Of a DNA stretch of 64,000 nt, positions 15,509 to 24,722 are shown one piece after another (positions within the stretch are counted from its first letter, which is position 1; every line of letters starts with the position of its first letter). A program made the position numbers and the translations under genes. Under the pieces are notes generated by a model. The model worked only from the letters and a program-made list of their open reading frames with translations, ran no database searches and was not told the origin of the DNA. This stretch comes from Paracoccaceae bacterium (GTDB lineage Bacteria > Pseudomonadota > Alphaproteobacteria > Rhodobacterales > Rhodobacteraceae): the NCBI GenBank assembly GCA_018222585.1, contig JAAFAB010000004.1, forward strand, positions 310,001 through 374,000. The letters run 5' to 3'.

Positions 15509-16964
15509 CTCTGAACACTTTACTGAGGTATCGGGGATCCAAACAGAAGGATATACTTATGACGGTCCCAGGGAAAGCAAGCGGGAGATCGTACACGTTT
15601 TCTGGATCAGGAGCAACCCTAGCAGAATTTTCCTTATTAAACCATTGAACCCGCGGACTGCTGTTGTCGTCCACGTCCGCAGAGCCAGAGATATATTCGC
15701 CACGCAGCTTGATGCAAGATTTTCCTGACACGATCGTGACCCGTGGGCGCAGTTCCACCTCCTCCGTATGGCCAAGCCCAGACACAAAATCGAGTATATC
15801 CATCAACCCGTAGCCACCACGGCTTTCCTCTTCAGCCTCGGGCACACACGTTACAGTATCCTGCAGCGCGCAAACTGTTCGAAGTGTCTCGTCTGACTGC
15901 ATGGCCCCGGCGCGCCTCATGCGACCGATGTAGGCAGTGATGTCCGAAACCTGATTCGGATGAGCACGGTCCAAACTCTGACTGAAGGTGTCGCCAACGG
16001 AGACGATTCCAATATTTGCATGATAGAGCACATCACCATGCTCGGTTTCGGCGTCGCCATGCCGATCTCTAGGCCTTTTAGAGAGAAACCCCGAAACAGC
16101 CCACGCGCCGTCACGTCGCTCACCATCTGAGTGCCGCTCCGCGTTCTCCAAAACCTCACCAAGCAGCCTCATCAACTTGTCGACCCCAGACGCGGACAGC
16201 TCTAGACCGATATCTGGCTGTCCAAGCCAGTCATCCATTGCATTGCAAAAGCGGCTAGTCGCGGTGTCTCGGGTCGGTACGTCGACATACTTGGACTTTG
16301 AACGCGTTGTACCTGGCTTCCGACGCCGTGTAAGTGGGAATGCCCAGACATCATCGAAATCCGTAACTCCCCCAAGACCGATCCCCATTGCCTGACTGAC
16401 CCCTGTCGCGGCCAATACCTTTTGCATTGGCAGCTGCATGTGCCCGCCCTCGAAAATCGGAACCATCTCTGGCCAGCACTCCATCAAGGCCATGAAAGCC
16501 GCTATGTCGAGGCACTCTCTGTCTACAAAATGCAGCTTGGCAGAAAGCATCCCTGCCTCTATCTTTGCGATCTCCCGTAGTGAAAGCAATGTTGCCTCGG
16601 GATTTTCTAGGAAGCTGAAATTACCTAGATCAAGTTCAATGGGGCTAACATCAAGATCCCGCTGAATGACCGGAGTCCATCTACCTGGCACCGTACGTTC
16701 TGGATATATACCATCTAGAATTAGTGATGGGCGCATAGACCTTGAAATTTCAACATAGTCCTCTGTCTGGATATGTGCTTTTTGGGGGTCATAGGTCAAA
16801 CCTTTTCGAACGACGTGTTCAACTGCCCGCTTAACACCTTGGCGTTCCGATCCAGTTCTACCTAGAACCGCCCAGTCCTTTAGCAGCGAACGTCGCTTGA
16901 TCTTCATGCTCGCTCTAACAGAAGACTTTCTTTCTCTACGAGACTTCTGGAACAGAAGCCTCAT
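15501..16964 (-). CDS. GHKL-type ATPase with N-terminal STAS-like region
   Basis: A 487-aa protein. The ATG at 16964 has a perfect GGAGAG ribosome site; a TTG at 16991 is less likely. Residues about 100-190 look STAS-like (PIELDLGNFSFLENPEATL, then HFVDRECLDIAAFMALME). A GHKL ATPase follows, with the N-box LLGEVLENAERHSDG and the glycine box ESRGGYGLMDILDFV. The intervening Asp box is weak (IVSVGDTF), so nucleotide use may differ from classic kinases. There is no H-box or receiver domain, so it is not a normal two-component kinase. Confidence 0.7.
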   Translation of the reverse strand: MRLLFQKSRRERKSSVRASMKIKRRSLLKDWAVLGRTGSERQGVKRAVEHVVRKGLTYDPQKAHIQTEDYVEISRSMRPSLILDGIYPERTVPGRWTPVIQRDLDVSPIELDLGNFSFLENPEATLLSLREIAKIEAGMLSAKLHFVDRECLDIAAFMALMECWPEMVPIFEGGHMQLPMQKVLAATGVSQAMGIGLGGVTDFDDVWAFPLTRRRKPGTTRSKSKYVDVPTRDTATSRFCNAMDDWLGQPDIGLELSASGVDKLMRLLGEVLENAERHSDGERRDGAWAVSGFLSKRPRDRHGDAETEHGDVLYHANIGIVSVGDTFSQSLDRAHPNQVSDITAYIGRMRRAGAMQSDETLRTVCALQDTVTCVPEAEEESRGGYGLMDILDFVSGLGHTEEVELRPRVTIVSGKSCIKLRGEYISGSADVDDNSSPRVQWFNKENSARVAPDPENVYDLPLAFPGTVISISFCLDPRYLSKVFRDV

Positions 16965-16999
16965 AATCTCTCCGGGTGTAAGCTGGGACAAACGGTGTA

Positions 17000-17413
17000 T
17001 TACGCCTCGACTTGAGATTCTAGTTCGTTGATTAGACTAGCAGAGATTACAAGGCAACTATTTCGGAGCCAACGCTTTTCAAAGCTTAGCTCGGCCATGA
17101 TCGCCGCACCCGGCGAATTGCTCCTCCTACAATCAGCGGCAAGCGGCGCAAAGAGGCTTGCCTCAGTGCTACTGAAGCTCTGGTTTCTCGGACTTGCAGA
17201 GCAGCTAGGGCTGACACTGGCAATGTCTTGGCGAACAACCAGAGCATGAACTATATTCTCAACGGCCACTCTTGGACCACGCATCGCTTCCAAATGGTCC
17301 ACATCTCGATTTAGTCGATTGAAAAGAATAGAGTTTTCACAAGCCCTGCCATCCCTGCCGGGCCTACCAAGAACCGTCGTTTTCCCAACATGATCAATGG
17401 CAATGTGGCCCAT
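17000..17413 (-). CDS. Hypothetical protein at the head of the cargo module (137 aa)
   Basis: Reads from ATG 17413 with GGGTGG upstream, and ends 35 bases before the GHKL ATPase ATG. It contains [18 protein letters not shown] near the N-terminus, which only superficially resembles a P-loop, and a Ser/Cys-rich middle. Base composition changes from GC-rich host-like to AT-rich inside this gene, so it may span the junction of the insertion. No family recognised, and it is the least certain gene of the module. Confidence 0.45.
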   Translation of the reverse strand: MGHIAIDHVGKTTVLGRPGRDGRACENSILFNRLNRDVDHLEAMRGPRVAVENIVHALVVRQDIASVSPSCSASPRNQSFSSTEASLFAPLAADCRRSNSPGAAIMAELSFEKRWLRNSCLVISASLINELESQVEA

Positions 17414-17772
17414 GCCCTGCCACCCGTTTTCCACGGGCTCCCGCGCAGATGGATCGCGGTCAATTCGGCGCCGTGCGGTCGCCGGGCCCCGCAAGCCGGC
17501 GGCGAGAGCCTTCCGGCCGAACCGGTGAACCCGCTGCCGAACGGGGCGCAACGGGAGCATGGCCGCGAAGACGACGCTTGCGGAGGACCTTTAGCGCGCC
17601 GTCGCTGCCCCCTGCCCCCGCCCCGGCCCGAGCCGCCCGGCGGCAGGGGACCGAGGTTCGCGCGGCGCGCCCGGTCAGGCTTGCGCACCGGACTCTCCAA
17701 GCGCGGTGCCCGATGATCGGCATGGTCCGTCCCGTCCCGGCAATCCCCGTCTGGCCCCCGGATGGCAAAGCA
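17414..17772. other. Gene-free stretch between cargo module and thyA
   Basis: About 360 very GC-rich bases. I see no convincing coding frame, RNA or terminator. The host/element boundary probably lies near its left end. The thyA promoter should be here, but no clear sigma-70 boxes stand out. Confidence 0.4.
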
Positions 17773-18666
17773 TTGTATACGGCAGGCCAATGGACTTCTG
17801 CAGGTGACGGTCGCAGGGCCGGGCAAAACGAACAAGCCGGGGGAAAACTCATCCATACCTATCTCAACGCGCTCAGGACGGTCCGCGACCAAGGCGTCCG
17901 CTCGACGGATCGGACCGGGACGGGCACCATCTCCTACTTCGGGATGCAGTGCCGTTACCCTCTTGCCGAGGGGTTCCCCCTGGTCACCACCAAGAAGCTG
18001 CATCTGCGCTCCATCGTGCACGAGCTTCTCTGGTTCCTGTCCGGCGACACGAATATCCGCTACCTCAAGGAAAACGGCGTCTCGATCTGGGACGAATGGG
18101 CCGATGCCGACGGCGATCTGGGGCCTGTCTATGGCCACCAGTGGCGTCGCTTCCCCGTCATCCGCGAGGCCGACGGACGGGTTGTGACGGGAAGCGTCGA
18201 CCAGATCTCGGCCCTGGTGGAAGGGATCTCCGAAACGCCGGATTCGCGCAGGCTGGTCGTTTCGGCCTGGAATCCGGGTGACGTCGATCAGATGGCCCTC
18301 CCGCCCTGTCACACGCTCTGGCAGGTGCGCCTGCTTGATGGACGGTTGCATCTTCAGCTCTATCAGCGTTCTGCCGACATGTTCCTGGGCGTTCCCTTCA
18401 ACATCGCCTCCTACGCGCTGCTGACGCATATGCTTGCACATGTGACGGGTCATGTTCCGGGGGATTTCATCCACACCATCGGCGATGCCCACATCTATCT
18501 CAACCATCTGGAACAGGTGGAAACCCAGCTGTCGCGGACGCCGAGGCCGCTGCCGGAGCTGCGCATCACCCGGGATGTCCCGTCGATCTTCGACTTCCGA
18601 TACGACGACTTCGACTTCATCGGCTACGATCCTGCGCCGGCGATCAAGGCGGCGGTGGCCGTATGA
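17773..18666 (+). CDS. thyA: Thymidylate synthase
   Basis: Converts dUMP and methylene-tetrahydrofolate to dTMP. All family motifs are present: RTDRTGTGT-like [53 protein letters not shown], the nucleophile [10 protein letters not shown], and [20 protein letters not shown]. Conserved homology begins at [12 protein letters not shown] (codon 17851), yet no ATG, GTG or TTG lies there. TTG 17773 or ATG 17713 would add an unusual leader. A GGGGGA site sits just before an ATC at 17851, which would give 271 aa, the normal family length. The stop overlaps the folA start (ATGA). Confidence 0.95.
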   Translation: MYTAGQWTSAGDGRRAGQNEQAGGKLIHTYLNALRTVRDQGVRSTDRTGTGTISYFGMQCRYPLAEGFPLVTTKKLHLRSIVHELLWFLSGDTNIRYLKENGVSIWDEWADADGDLGPVYGHQWRRFPVIREADGRVVTGSVDQISALVEGISETPDSRRLVVSAWNPGDVDQMALPPCHTLWQVRLLDGRLHLQLYQRSADMFLGVPFNIASYALLTHMLAHVTGHVPGDFIHTIGDAHIYLNHLEQVETQLSRTPRPLPELRITRDVPSIFDFRYDDFDFIGYDPAPAIKAAVAV

Positions 18667-19139
18667 TCAGCCTCGTCGTGGCCCGGTCCCGCAATGGCGC
18701 GATCGGCAAGGGCAACCGGATTCCCTGGCACGTTCCGGCCGACCTGAAGCTTTTCCAGCGCGAGACACTGGGCGGCGCCATCATCATGGGTCGCCACACC
18801 TGGGAGAGTCTGCCCGTCAAGCCGCTGAAGGGTCGGCTCAACATCGTGGTGTCGCGCGATGCGGACCTGGCCGAGCATGTCGTGCCCTCGGTCGGGCGGG
18901 CCATAGAACTGGCCCGGGCCGAAGGGCACACCCGGATCTATGGCATCGGCGGCGAGAGGATCTACCGCGAGATGCTTGCCCATGCCGACCGGCTGCTGAT
19001 CACCGAAGTCGACCTGATGATCGAGGCCGCGGATGCCTTCTTCCCGCGGTTTGACGAAAGCCAATGGCGCAACCTGAGGCAGATGCGCCTGCAAGGCGAT
19101 ACGCCGTCCTGTGTCGTCCACGAATGGATCCGGCGCTGA
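18663..19139 (+). CDS. folA: Dihydrofolate reductase
   Basis: A 158-aa enzyme reducing dihydrofolate with NADPH, regenerating the cofactor used by ThyA. Motifs: [29 protein letters not shown] with the active-site acidic residue, [12 protein letters not shown], and [14 protein letters not shown]. The start ATG overlaps the thyA stop by four bases, so the two enzymes of the thymidylate cycle are made together. Confidence 0.96.
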   Translation: MISLVVARSRNGAIGKGNRIPWHVPADLKLFQRETLGGAIIMGRHTWESLPVKPLKGRLNIVVSRDADLAEHVVPSVGRAIELARAEGHTRIYGIGGERIYREMLAHADRLLITEVDLMIEAADAFFPRFDESQWRNLRQMRLQGDTPSCVVHEWIRR

Positions 19140-19332
19140 TCTGCGCCTTGCCCTGCGCACGGCATCTGCGCTCGTCAGCCCACAGGCAGGCACACATCCG
19201 GAGAAGATCTGACGGCGGGCAAAGGCGCTGGTCCGGCCGGTCCTCGCCCTGTCGCGCAGAGGTTCCTTGGACTGGCCGGTGGCAATTGCTACTGTTGGCA
19301 GCAGGCAGCCGGAACAAGGACATGAAACAGCG

Positions 19333-21171
19333 TTGACGGCCCATCCAGCAGATCCCCCTTCCTTTGAAGAGAAATACGGTCGGCGCCCGCTGTTCGAACG
19401 CTATGCCCGCGCCCGCGTGCGCCAGATGTTGCTTCGCCAGATCGCGACAGCGATCGGCGCGGCGGCGGTCTGGTACTTCGTCGGACCCTTCGCCGCGGCC
19501 TACTGCGTGGGGATCACCGTGCTGGGCGAGTGCATCGACACGCTGGCACTGAAGTACGCGCTGGCGCGGCTGAAGCAGGATCAGCCCCTGGAACCGCTTC
19601 TGAAACTGACGACGCTCTCCGCGGCACTGCAATCGGCGACGATCGCGTCCTGTGTCCTGTTGCTGCTGTTCGGCTCCGTCACCGGCGAACCTGTCCTGAT
19701 CGCCCTGTGCTTCCTGATGGCCGCGACGATCAACGCCGGCTTCGTGATGAGCCACCATCCCTCCGCCTCCCGGGCCAAGCTGGCCGTCCTGGCCTGCGCG
19801 ATCCCGATCTACGTCGCATATGTGCTGCTTTTGCCCGGCCCCCCGGCCAATGTCTTCTGGGTGCACATGCTCGAGGTTCTGTTGCTTGGCTATCTGGCCT
19901 ACACCTTCGTGGAATTCGGGCTGCGCAGCTGGCGCAAGCGTCTCCAGAACGAGCGGCAACTGCTGGCGTTCACAGAGTACCTGGAGGCCACGAACAGGGA
20001 ACTCGAAACGGCGCGCGTGGAGGCCGAAGCCTCCGCCCAGGCGAAATCCGCCTTCCTGGCCACCATGAGCCACGAGATACGGACCCCGTTGAATGCGATC
20101 TCGGGCATGGGGCAACTGCTGCAGAACCGCGATCTCGATACGGACTCCGGCAAATATGTGACGACCATCCGCGATGCCTCGAAATCGCTTCTGCGGATCG
20201 TCAACGACGTGCTGGATTTCTCCCGCCTCGACGCGGGACAACTTACGCTCGAACAGCGCCCCTTCTCGCCTCGGGAGGCCCTTGCAGCGACACGGCGCCT
20301 GATGCAGCCTCTGGCGGAGGAAAAGGGACTGCGCTTCGACCTGGTCTTCGACGGCCCCCTTCCGGAGCTGGCCATCAGCGACGAAACCCGCCTCAAGCAG
20401 ATCCTCATGAACCTGATCGGCAACGCGATCAAGTTCACCGAGCAGGGAGAGATAGATGTCCGTGTCAGCGGCACCGAGACGGAAGCCGGCTGGCGGCTGC
20501 GTGTCGTGGTTTCCGACAGTGGTATCGGTGTGCCGCAGGACGGCCTGGAAAAGATCTTCGACCCCTTCTACCAGGGCAACAACGCATCGACCCGCCGCCA
20601 TGGCGGCACAGGGCTTGGCCTGTCGATCAGCAGGGCCCTCGCCCGGCGCATGGGCGGGGACCTGCGCCTGCTGTCGTCAGGACCATCGACCGGCACCCGC
20701 CTGGAGCTGACCCTGCAGCTGGAGACGGCGGACGAGCGTCCTGCCGGCGCCGACACGACGGCCGATGTGCCGGCCACCTTGGAAGCCTCCACGTCCATGA
20801 CCGTGCTGATCGCGGACGACAACGCGATCAACAGGTTGCTGGTCGGGGAGTTCCTGAAACAGACCGCAGTGACACTTCTTACCGCCGAGGACGGCCGCCA
20901 GGCCGTCGACACCACGCGGACCAGGCACCCCGATGTCGTCCTGATGGACCTGTCCATGCCGGAACTGGACGGGCTGGACGCCACGCGAGAGATCCGGGGC
21001 CTGGACATCCCGCAGCCCTACATCATTGCCCTGACCGCGAATGCCTTTTCCTCGGATCGCGACGCCTGCATGGCAGCAGGCATGAATGACTTCCTCAGCA
21101 AGCCGCTGAGCCAGGGCGACCTTCACAAGGCCCTGGCTGTGGCCGCCGGGAATTTGCGCCACGACACCTAG
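19333..21171 (+). CDS. Membrane hybrid sensor histidine kinase with receiver domain
   Basis: About 612 aa. An N-terminal membrane region of several helices (for example SATIASCVLLLLFGSV, HMLEVLLLGYLAYTF) is followed by a coiled coil. HisKA has the phospho-acceptor box ATMSHEIRTPLNAISG. HATPase has NLIGNAIKFTEQG, DSGIGVP and GGTGLGLSIS. A C-terminal receiver carries VLIADDNAINRLL, the Asp in VVLMDLSMPELDG, and KPL. No extracellular sensor domain is evident. The start is uncertain: TTG 19333 overlaps the stop of a four-codon ORF (ATG 19322), while TTG 19267 adds 22 residues. No partner is nearby. Confidence 0.9.
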   Translation: MTAHPADPPSFEEKYGRRPLFERYARARVRQMLLRQIATAIGAAAVWYFVGPFAAAYCVGITVLGECIDTLALKYALARLKQDQPLEPLLKLTTLSAALQSATIASCVLLLLFGSVTGEPVLIALCFLMAATINAGFVMSHHPSASRAKLAVLACAIPIYVAYVLLLPGPPANVFWVHMLEVLLLGYLAYTFVEFGLRSWRKRLQNERQLLAFTEYLEATNRELETARVEAEASAQAKSAFLATMSHEIRTPLNAISGMGQLLQNRDLDTDSGKYVTTIRDASKSLLRIVNDVLDFSRLDAGQLTLEQRPFSPREALAATRRLMQPLAEEKGLRFDLVFDGPLPELAISDETRLKQILMNLIGNAIKFTEQGEIDVRVSGTETEAGWRLRVVVSDSGIGVPQDGLEKIFDPFYQGNNASTRRHGGTGLGLSISRALARRMGGDLRLLSSGPSTGTRLELTLQLETADERPAGADTTADVPATLEASTSMTVLIADDNAINRLLVGEFLKQTAVTLLTAEDGRQAVDTTRTRHPDVVLMDLSMPELDGLDATREIRGLDIPQPYIIALTANAFSSDRDACMAAGMNDFLSKPLSQGDLHKALAVAAGNLRHDT

Positions 21172-21324
21172 GGGCCGCTCTCCCGGCCGCTCTCCCGGTC
21201 CGTCCGTTCGACGCCGGAAGCGGCGATGCCAAGGCTTCGGCGCCGAAGCGCCAGGCACAGGGACCTCGCGGCGCGCCGACGGCAGCGACCGGGTTGCCCC
21301 GCGCTGGCAGGGCGGGCACTCTGC

Positions 21325-22209
21325 ATGGCCATGGAACTGTTCTATTGGCAAAGCCCGAACGGCAACGTCGGGGACGACCTGAACGCCTGGCTCTGGCCCA
21401 AGGTCCTCGGCCCGGACGCGCTGGACGCCCCCGGGACACATTCGCACGCCGCGCCTGCCGAAGGTGACCGGCGGTTCCTCGGGATCGGATCGGTCCTGGT
21501 GCGCCGGCACCTGCTGCCGAAACCCGGGCGCAACGTGATCTTCGGCCCCGGGCTGCGCAGCGCCGAGGACGCCGCCGGCGTGAGAGAGCATGACCTGCGC
21601 ATCGCCTTCGTCCGGGGTCCGCTCAGCGCCGCCGCGCTCGGCGGGTGCCCCTTCATCTGCGATCCGGCCATCCTGGCCCCGGGCCACTTCCAGCGTCACG
21701 AGGCGGTCCCCGGACGGATCGGCTTCGTGCCTTACATGACGACACCCGCGCCGGTAGTGGACCGGATCCGCGACGAGACGGGAGTGGTCCCGATCCCCAC
21801 CACCCTGCCTGTCGAGCAGTTCCTCTCGGCCCTCACCCGATGCGAATACGTGGTGTGCGAAGCCATGCATGGCGCGATCCTGGCCGACAGCTTCCGCATC
21901 CCCTGGGCGGGATGCCGGATCAGCTCGGCCTTCCACGAGGGGCCGACGAGCATCTTCAAGTGGACCGACTGGCAGCGCAGCCTTGCACTGGAGGCCCCGC
22001 CGGTCTCTTCCGTGCCGGACTGGGTGTATTTCCGACCCAGGCGCCTGCGCCGTCTGGCCCGCGGCCATGCGCTGCGACGCGGTCCGGCCCTGGTGGGCCA
22101 GATCCTCCGGCGGGACCAATGGACGCTGAGCGATCCCGGTCGGATCGAGAGTGCGAGGTCGCGGATTCTCGACGAAGCCAACGCCCTGCGCGCCAGCCTT
22201 CACGCCTAG
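21325..22209 (+). CDS. Polysaccharide pyruvyl transferase-like protein (ExoV-like)
   Basis: A 294-aa protein with the polysaccharide pyruvyl transferase pattern: FYWQSPNGNVGDDLNAWLW at the start, RFLGIGSVL, IFGPGLRS, IAFVRGPLSAAALG, CDPAIL, and VVCEAMHGAILADSFRIPW. Such enzymes add pyruvate ketals to exopolysaccharide or related glycans. The start ATG 21325 is chosen because homology begins there; upstream sequence is Arg-rich. It stands alone, without other exopolysaccharide genes. Confidence 0.8.
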   Translation: MAMELFYWQSPNGNVGDDLNAWLWPKVLGPDALDAPGTHSHAAPAEGDRRFLGIGSVLVRRHLLPKPGRNVIFGPGLRSAEDAAGVREHDLRIAFVRGPLSAAALGGCPFICDPAILAPGHFQRHEAVPGRIGFVPYMTTPAPVVDRIRDETGVVPIPTTLPVEQFLSALTRCEYVVCEAMHGAILADSFRIPWAGCRISSAFHEGPTSIFKWTDWQRSLALEAPPVSSVPDWVYFRPRRLRRLARGHALRRGPALVGQILRRDQWTLSDPGRIESARSRILDEANALRASLHA

Positions 22210-22437
22210 AAGCAAACAGGGACCACACTGTCGCGCGAAGCCCGGGGTGAAGGGACCGGGGCAAAAAACGCCCCGTGACGAGAGTGGCGAAAATCCGCTC
22301 AACTCCATGGATCCATTGAAGAATGTGCTTTGGACGCCACGCGGGTCGACGCTCGGAGACGCCGATCCGCCATTTCCCTTTTGCCGTCCCTGGAAGGCGC
22401 TTAAGCCTTCTTTCAGTACCACTTCAAGGACTGTTCG

Positions 22438-23133
22438 ATGCCGACCCTTCGTTCCCTCTCGCGCGGTATTCTCTGCGCTTCCCTCTTGTCCCTCACCCTT
22501 CCCGCCGCCACCCTGGCCAGCGACTGGGACCGCCCCTTCGTCACCCTCGGCCTTGGCGGCAGCGACAGCACCGCCGACTGGACCGCCGGCGGGACGCCCA
22601 TCTTCGCCCTGCCCGGCTTCCAGGACAGCGGCACCGACAACGGCCTGGCGCTCAGCGCCGAGTTCGGCCGCATGTATCGCAACGGCGACCTGCTGCTCGG
22701 CTGGACCTTCGGTCTGACCGACCTCGATCACGAGGAAAGCCGCCCCTCGACGGAATTCGCCGGCGATACCTTCTCGACCCGGATCGGGCCGATGCTGACG
22801 CTGGCCGGACGGGTCGGCCACGATTTCGGCAACTGGATGGTCTACGGCGAGGCCGGCCTGGCCGTGGCCAAGATCGACGTGCCGAACCAGACGCCGGTCT
22901 GCCCGACGGTCTGCATCCTGTCCCTGGACGGCCGTTCGGCGGGCTACGTCGCCGGGATCGGCGCCGACTACCGGATCTCGGATCGCTACGCGGTCGGGAT
23001 CAACTACCGTCACATCGGCTTCGAGGACCGCACGGCCTCGGGCATGATTTCAAGCCTTGGGGCACCACAGTCCTACGAGGTCGGCGGCGAGGCCGATGTT
23101 CTCTCGCTGCGGCTGACCATCACCCTCGGCTGA
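22438..23133 (+). CDS. Outer-membrane beta-barrel protein
   Basis: A 231-aa protein with a Sec signal peptide (GILCASLLSLTLPAATLA, cleavage after Ala). It consists of alternating strands ending in an aromatic or hydrophobic C-terminal strand (LSLRLTITLG), as in OmpA/Omp25-type small porin-like proteins. There is one Cys pair (CPTVC). No specific function can be read. A strong terminator follows. Confidence 0.8.
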   Translation: MPTLRSLSRGILCASLLSLTLPAATLASDWDRPFVTLGLGGSDSTADWTAGGTPIFALPGFQDSGTDNGLALSAEFGRMYRNGDLLLGWTFGLTDLDHEESRPSTEFAGDTFSTRIGPMLTLAGRVGHDFGNWMVYGEAGLAVAKIDVPNQTPVCPTVCILSLDGRSAGYVAGIGADYRISDRYAVGINYRHIGFEDRTASGMISSLGAPQSYEVGGEADVLSLRLTITLG

Positions 23134-23186
23134 CCGGCCCGGCACCCTCGCGCCATGCCCCATGGCGCCGTGTTCGAAACGACAAG

Positions 23187-23220
23187 GCCCGCCCCTTTCC
23201 GGGGCGGGCTTCTCTTTCTC
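23187..23220 (+). terminator. Rho-independent terminator after the outer-membrane protein gene
   Basis: A perfect nine-base stem GCCCGCCCC/GGGGCGGGC with loop TTTCC is followed by TTCTCTTTCTC. It lies between convergent genes, and its strand fits the outer-membrane gene. Confidence 0.85.
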
Positions 23221-23234
23221 CGGCCTTGCGGGGA

Positions 23235-24695
23235 TCAGGCAAAGTGGATGGTCTTGCCTTCCAGGTAGTTGTCCAGCCCCTCGATGCCACCCTCACGACC
23301 GTAACCGGACTGTTTCACGCCGCCGAAAGGCATGATCGGGTCGATGATGTTGCCGTTGATCGTCAGACCGCCCGACTTGACCTGACGCGCCATCTTGTAG
23401 GCCCGGTCGCTGTCGGTCGAGAAGATCGCGCCGTTCAGACCGTAGTCGGTGGCATTGGCCTTGGCGATGGCGTCGGCGTCGTCCTTGTAGGTCAGGATCG
23501 ACACCACGGGGCCGAAGATCTCTTCCCGGGCGATGGTCATCTCGGGAGTGACATCGGTGAAGACCGTGGGCTCGATGAAATAGCCGGTCTCCAGGCCGGC
23601 GGGCGTTCCGCCGCCGGTGGCGATCTTGGCGCCCTCGGCGAGACCGGCCTTGATGTAGCCCTCGACCCGCTCTTTCTGGCGCCCCATGGCCAGCGGACCC
23701 ATCTGGGTCGCCGGGTCGGAGGGATCGCCCACCTTGATGCCCTTCACCGCCCCCACGTAGAGGTCGATGAACTCCTGCGCGCGGCTCTCCGGCACCAGGA
23801 TCCGGGTCAGCGAGAAGCAGACCTGGCCGGTGATCGGCATGGTGTACATCATCAGCGAGGGCAGAGCGGCCTCGAAATCGGCATCGTCCAGCAGGATCGC
23901 GGCGGACTTGCCGCCGAGTTCGAGCGAGACCCGCGCCAGGCGCTCGGCGCAGACCGCGGCGATGTGCTTGCCCGCGGCGGTCGAGCCGGTAAAGGCCACC
24001 TTGTCGACGTCCTTGTGACGCACCAGGTAGTCGCCGACCTCGCGGGCGGCGGGCACCAGGTTGAAGACACCGGCGGGCAGACCGGCGGCCTCGATGCACT
24101 CGGCCAGCACGTAGGCTTCCAGCGGGGTCTCGGGCGAGGGCTTGGCGACGAAGGTGCAGCCCGCCGCCAGGCCGGCGGCGATCTTGTAGGTCAGCAGCAC
24201 CATCGGCGCGTTCCAGGGCGTGATCGCCGCACAGACGCCGATCGGCTCCTTCGCAACCACCGTGCGGCCGCCGTTGGCGCGTTCGCGCTCTTCGGCGAAG
24301 CTGTAGGAATTGCTGTCGATCAGATCGGCGTAGTAGCGGAACAGGGTGACGTTCTGCGGCGCCAGGATGCGGGTCAGGGTGATCGGCGCGCCCATCTGGC
24401 CGGTCCAGCTCTGGGCGATCTCCTCGATCCGGGCCTCGATGTTGTCGGCCACCTTGCGCATGTAGTTGGCGCGCTCCTTGGGCGACAGGCGCGGCCAGGG
24501 ACCGTTGTCGAAGGCGTCGCGGGCGGCGGCGATGGCGTCATCCACGTCGGCGGTCGAGGCTTCGGGATAGTCCATCACCTTCTCGCCGGTGACCGGCGAG
24601 ATCACCTCCAGCCGGGCCGAGCCCTTGGGGTCGACCCACTTGCCGCCGATGAAGAATTGGCTCGGGGCCCGAAGCACAGGGGTTTGGTCGTTCAT
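23235..24695 (-). CDS. Aldehyde dehydrogenase, probably benzaldehyde dehydrogenase
   Basis: A 486-aa NAD(P)-dependent aldehyde dehydrogenase. Motifs: ITPWNAPMVLLTYKIAAGL, VAKPSPETPLEA, FTGSTAAGKHI, the catalytic Glu in LELGGKSAAI, the Cys in ITGQVCFSLTR, and EEIFGPVVSI. ATG 24695 has a strong GGAGGA site. It is the last gene of the operon with benzoylformate decarboxylase, so its likely job is oxidation of the benzaldehyde formed there to benzoate. The substrate is inferred from context. Confidence 0.9.
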   Translation of the reverse strand: MNDQTPVLRAPSQFFIGGKWVDPKGSARLEVISPVTGEKVMDYPEASTADVDDAIAAARDAFDNGPWPRLSPKERANYMRKVADNIEARIEEIAQSWTGQMGAPITLTRILAPQNVTLFRYYADLIDSNSYSFAEERERANGGRTVVAKEPIGVCAAITPWNAPMVLLTYKIAAGLAAGCTFVAKPSPETPLEAYVLAECIEAAGLPAGVFNLVPAAREVGDYLVRHKDVDKVAFTGSTAAGKHIAAVCAERLARVSLELGGKSAAILLDDADFEAALPSLMMYTMPITGQVCFSLTRILVPESRAQEFIDLYVGAVKGIKVGDPSDPATQMGPLAMGRQKERVEGYIKAGLAEGAKIATGGGTPAGLETGYFIEPTVFTDVTPEMTIAREEIFGPVVSILTYKDDADAIAKANATDYGLNGAIFSTDSDRAYKMARQVKSGGLTINGNIIDPIMPFGGVKQSGYGREGGIEGLDNYLEGKTIHFA

Positions 24696-24722
24696 TGGTC
24701 TCACTCCTCCGTTGACCAGATT

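Noticed and set aside
17100-17200. Possible P-loop (VGKTTVLG) in the 137-aa protein as evidence of an NTPase
   Set aside because: The needed G-x-x-x-x-G-K-T spacing is not met and no Walker B follows; the match is too short to support a call.
20677-23013. 778-codon leftward open frame over kinase, pyruvyl transferase and porin genes
   Set aside because: Crosses three intact rightward genes and has only Arg/Gly/Pro-rich translation.
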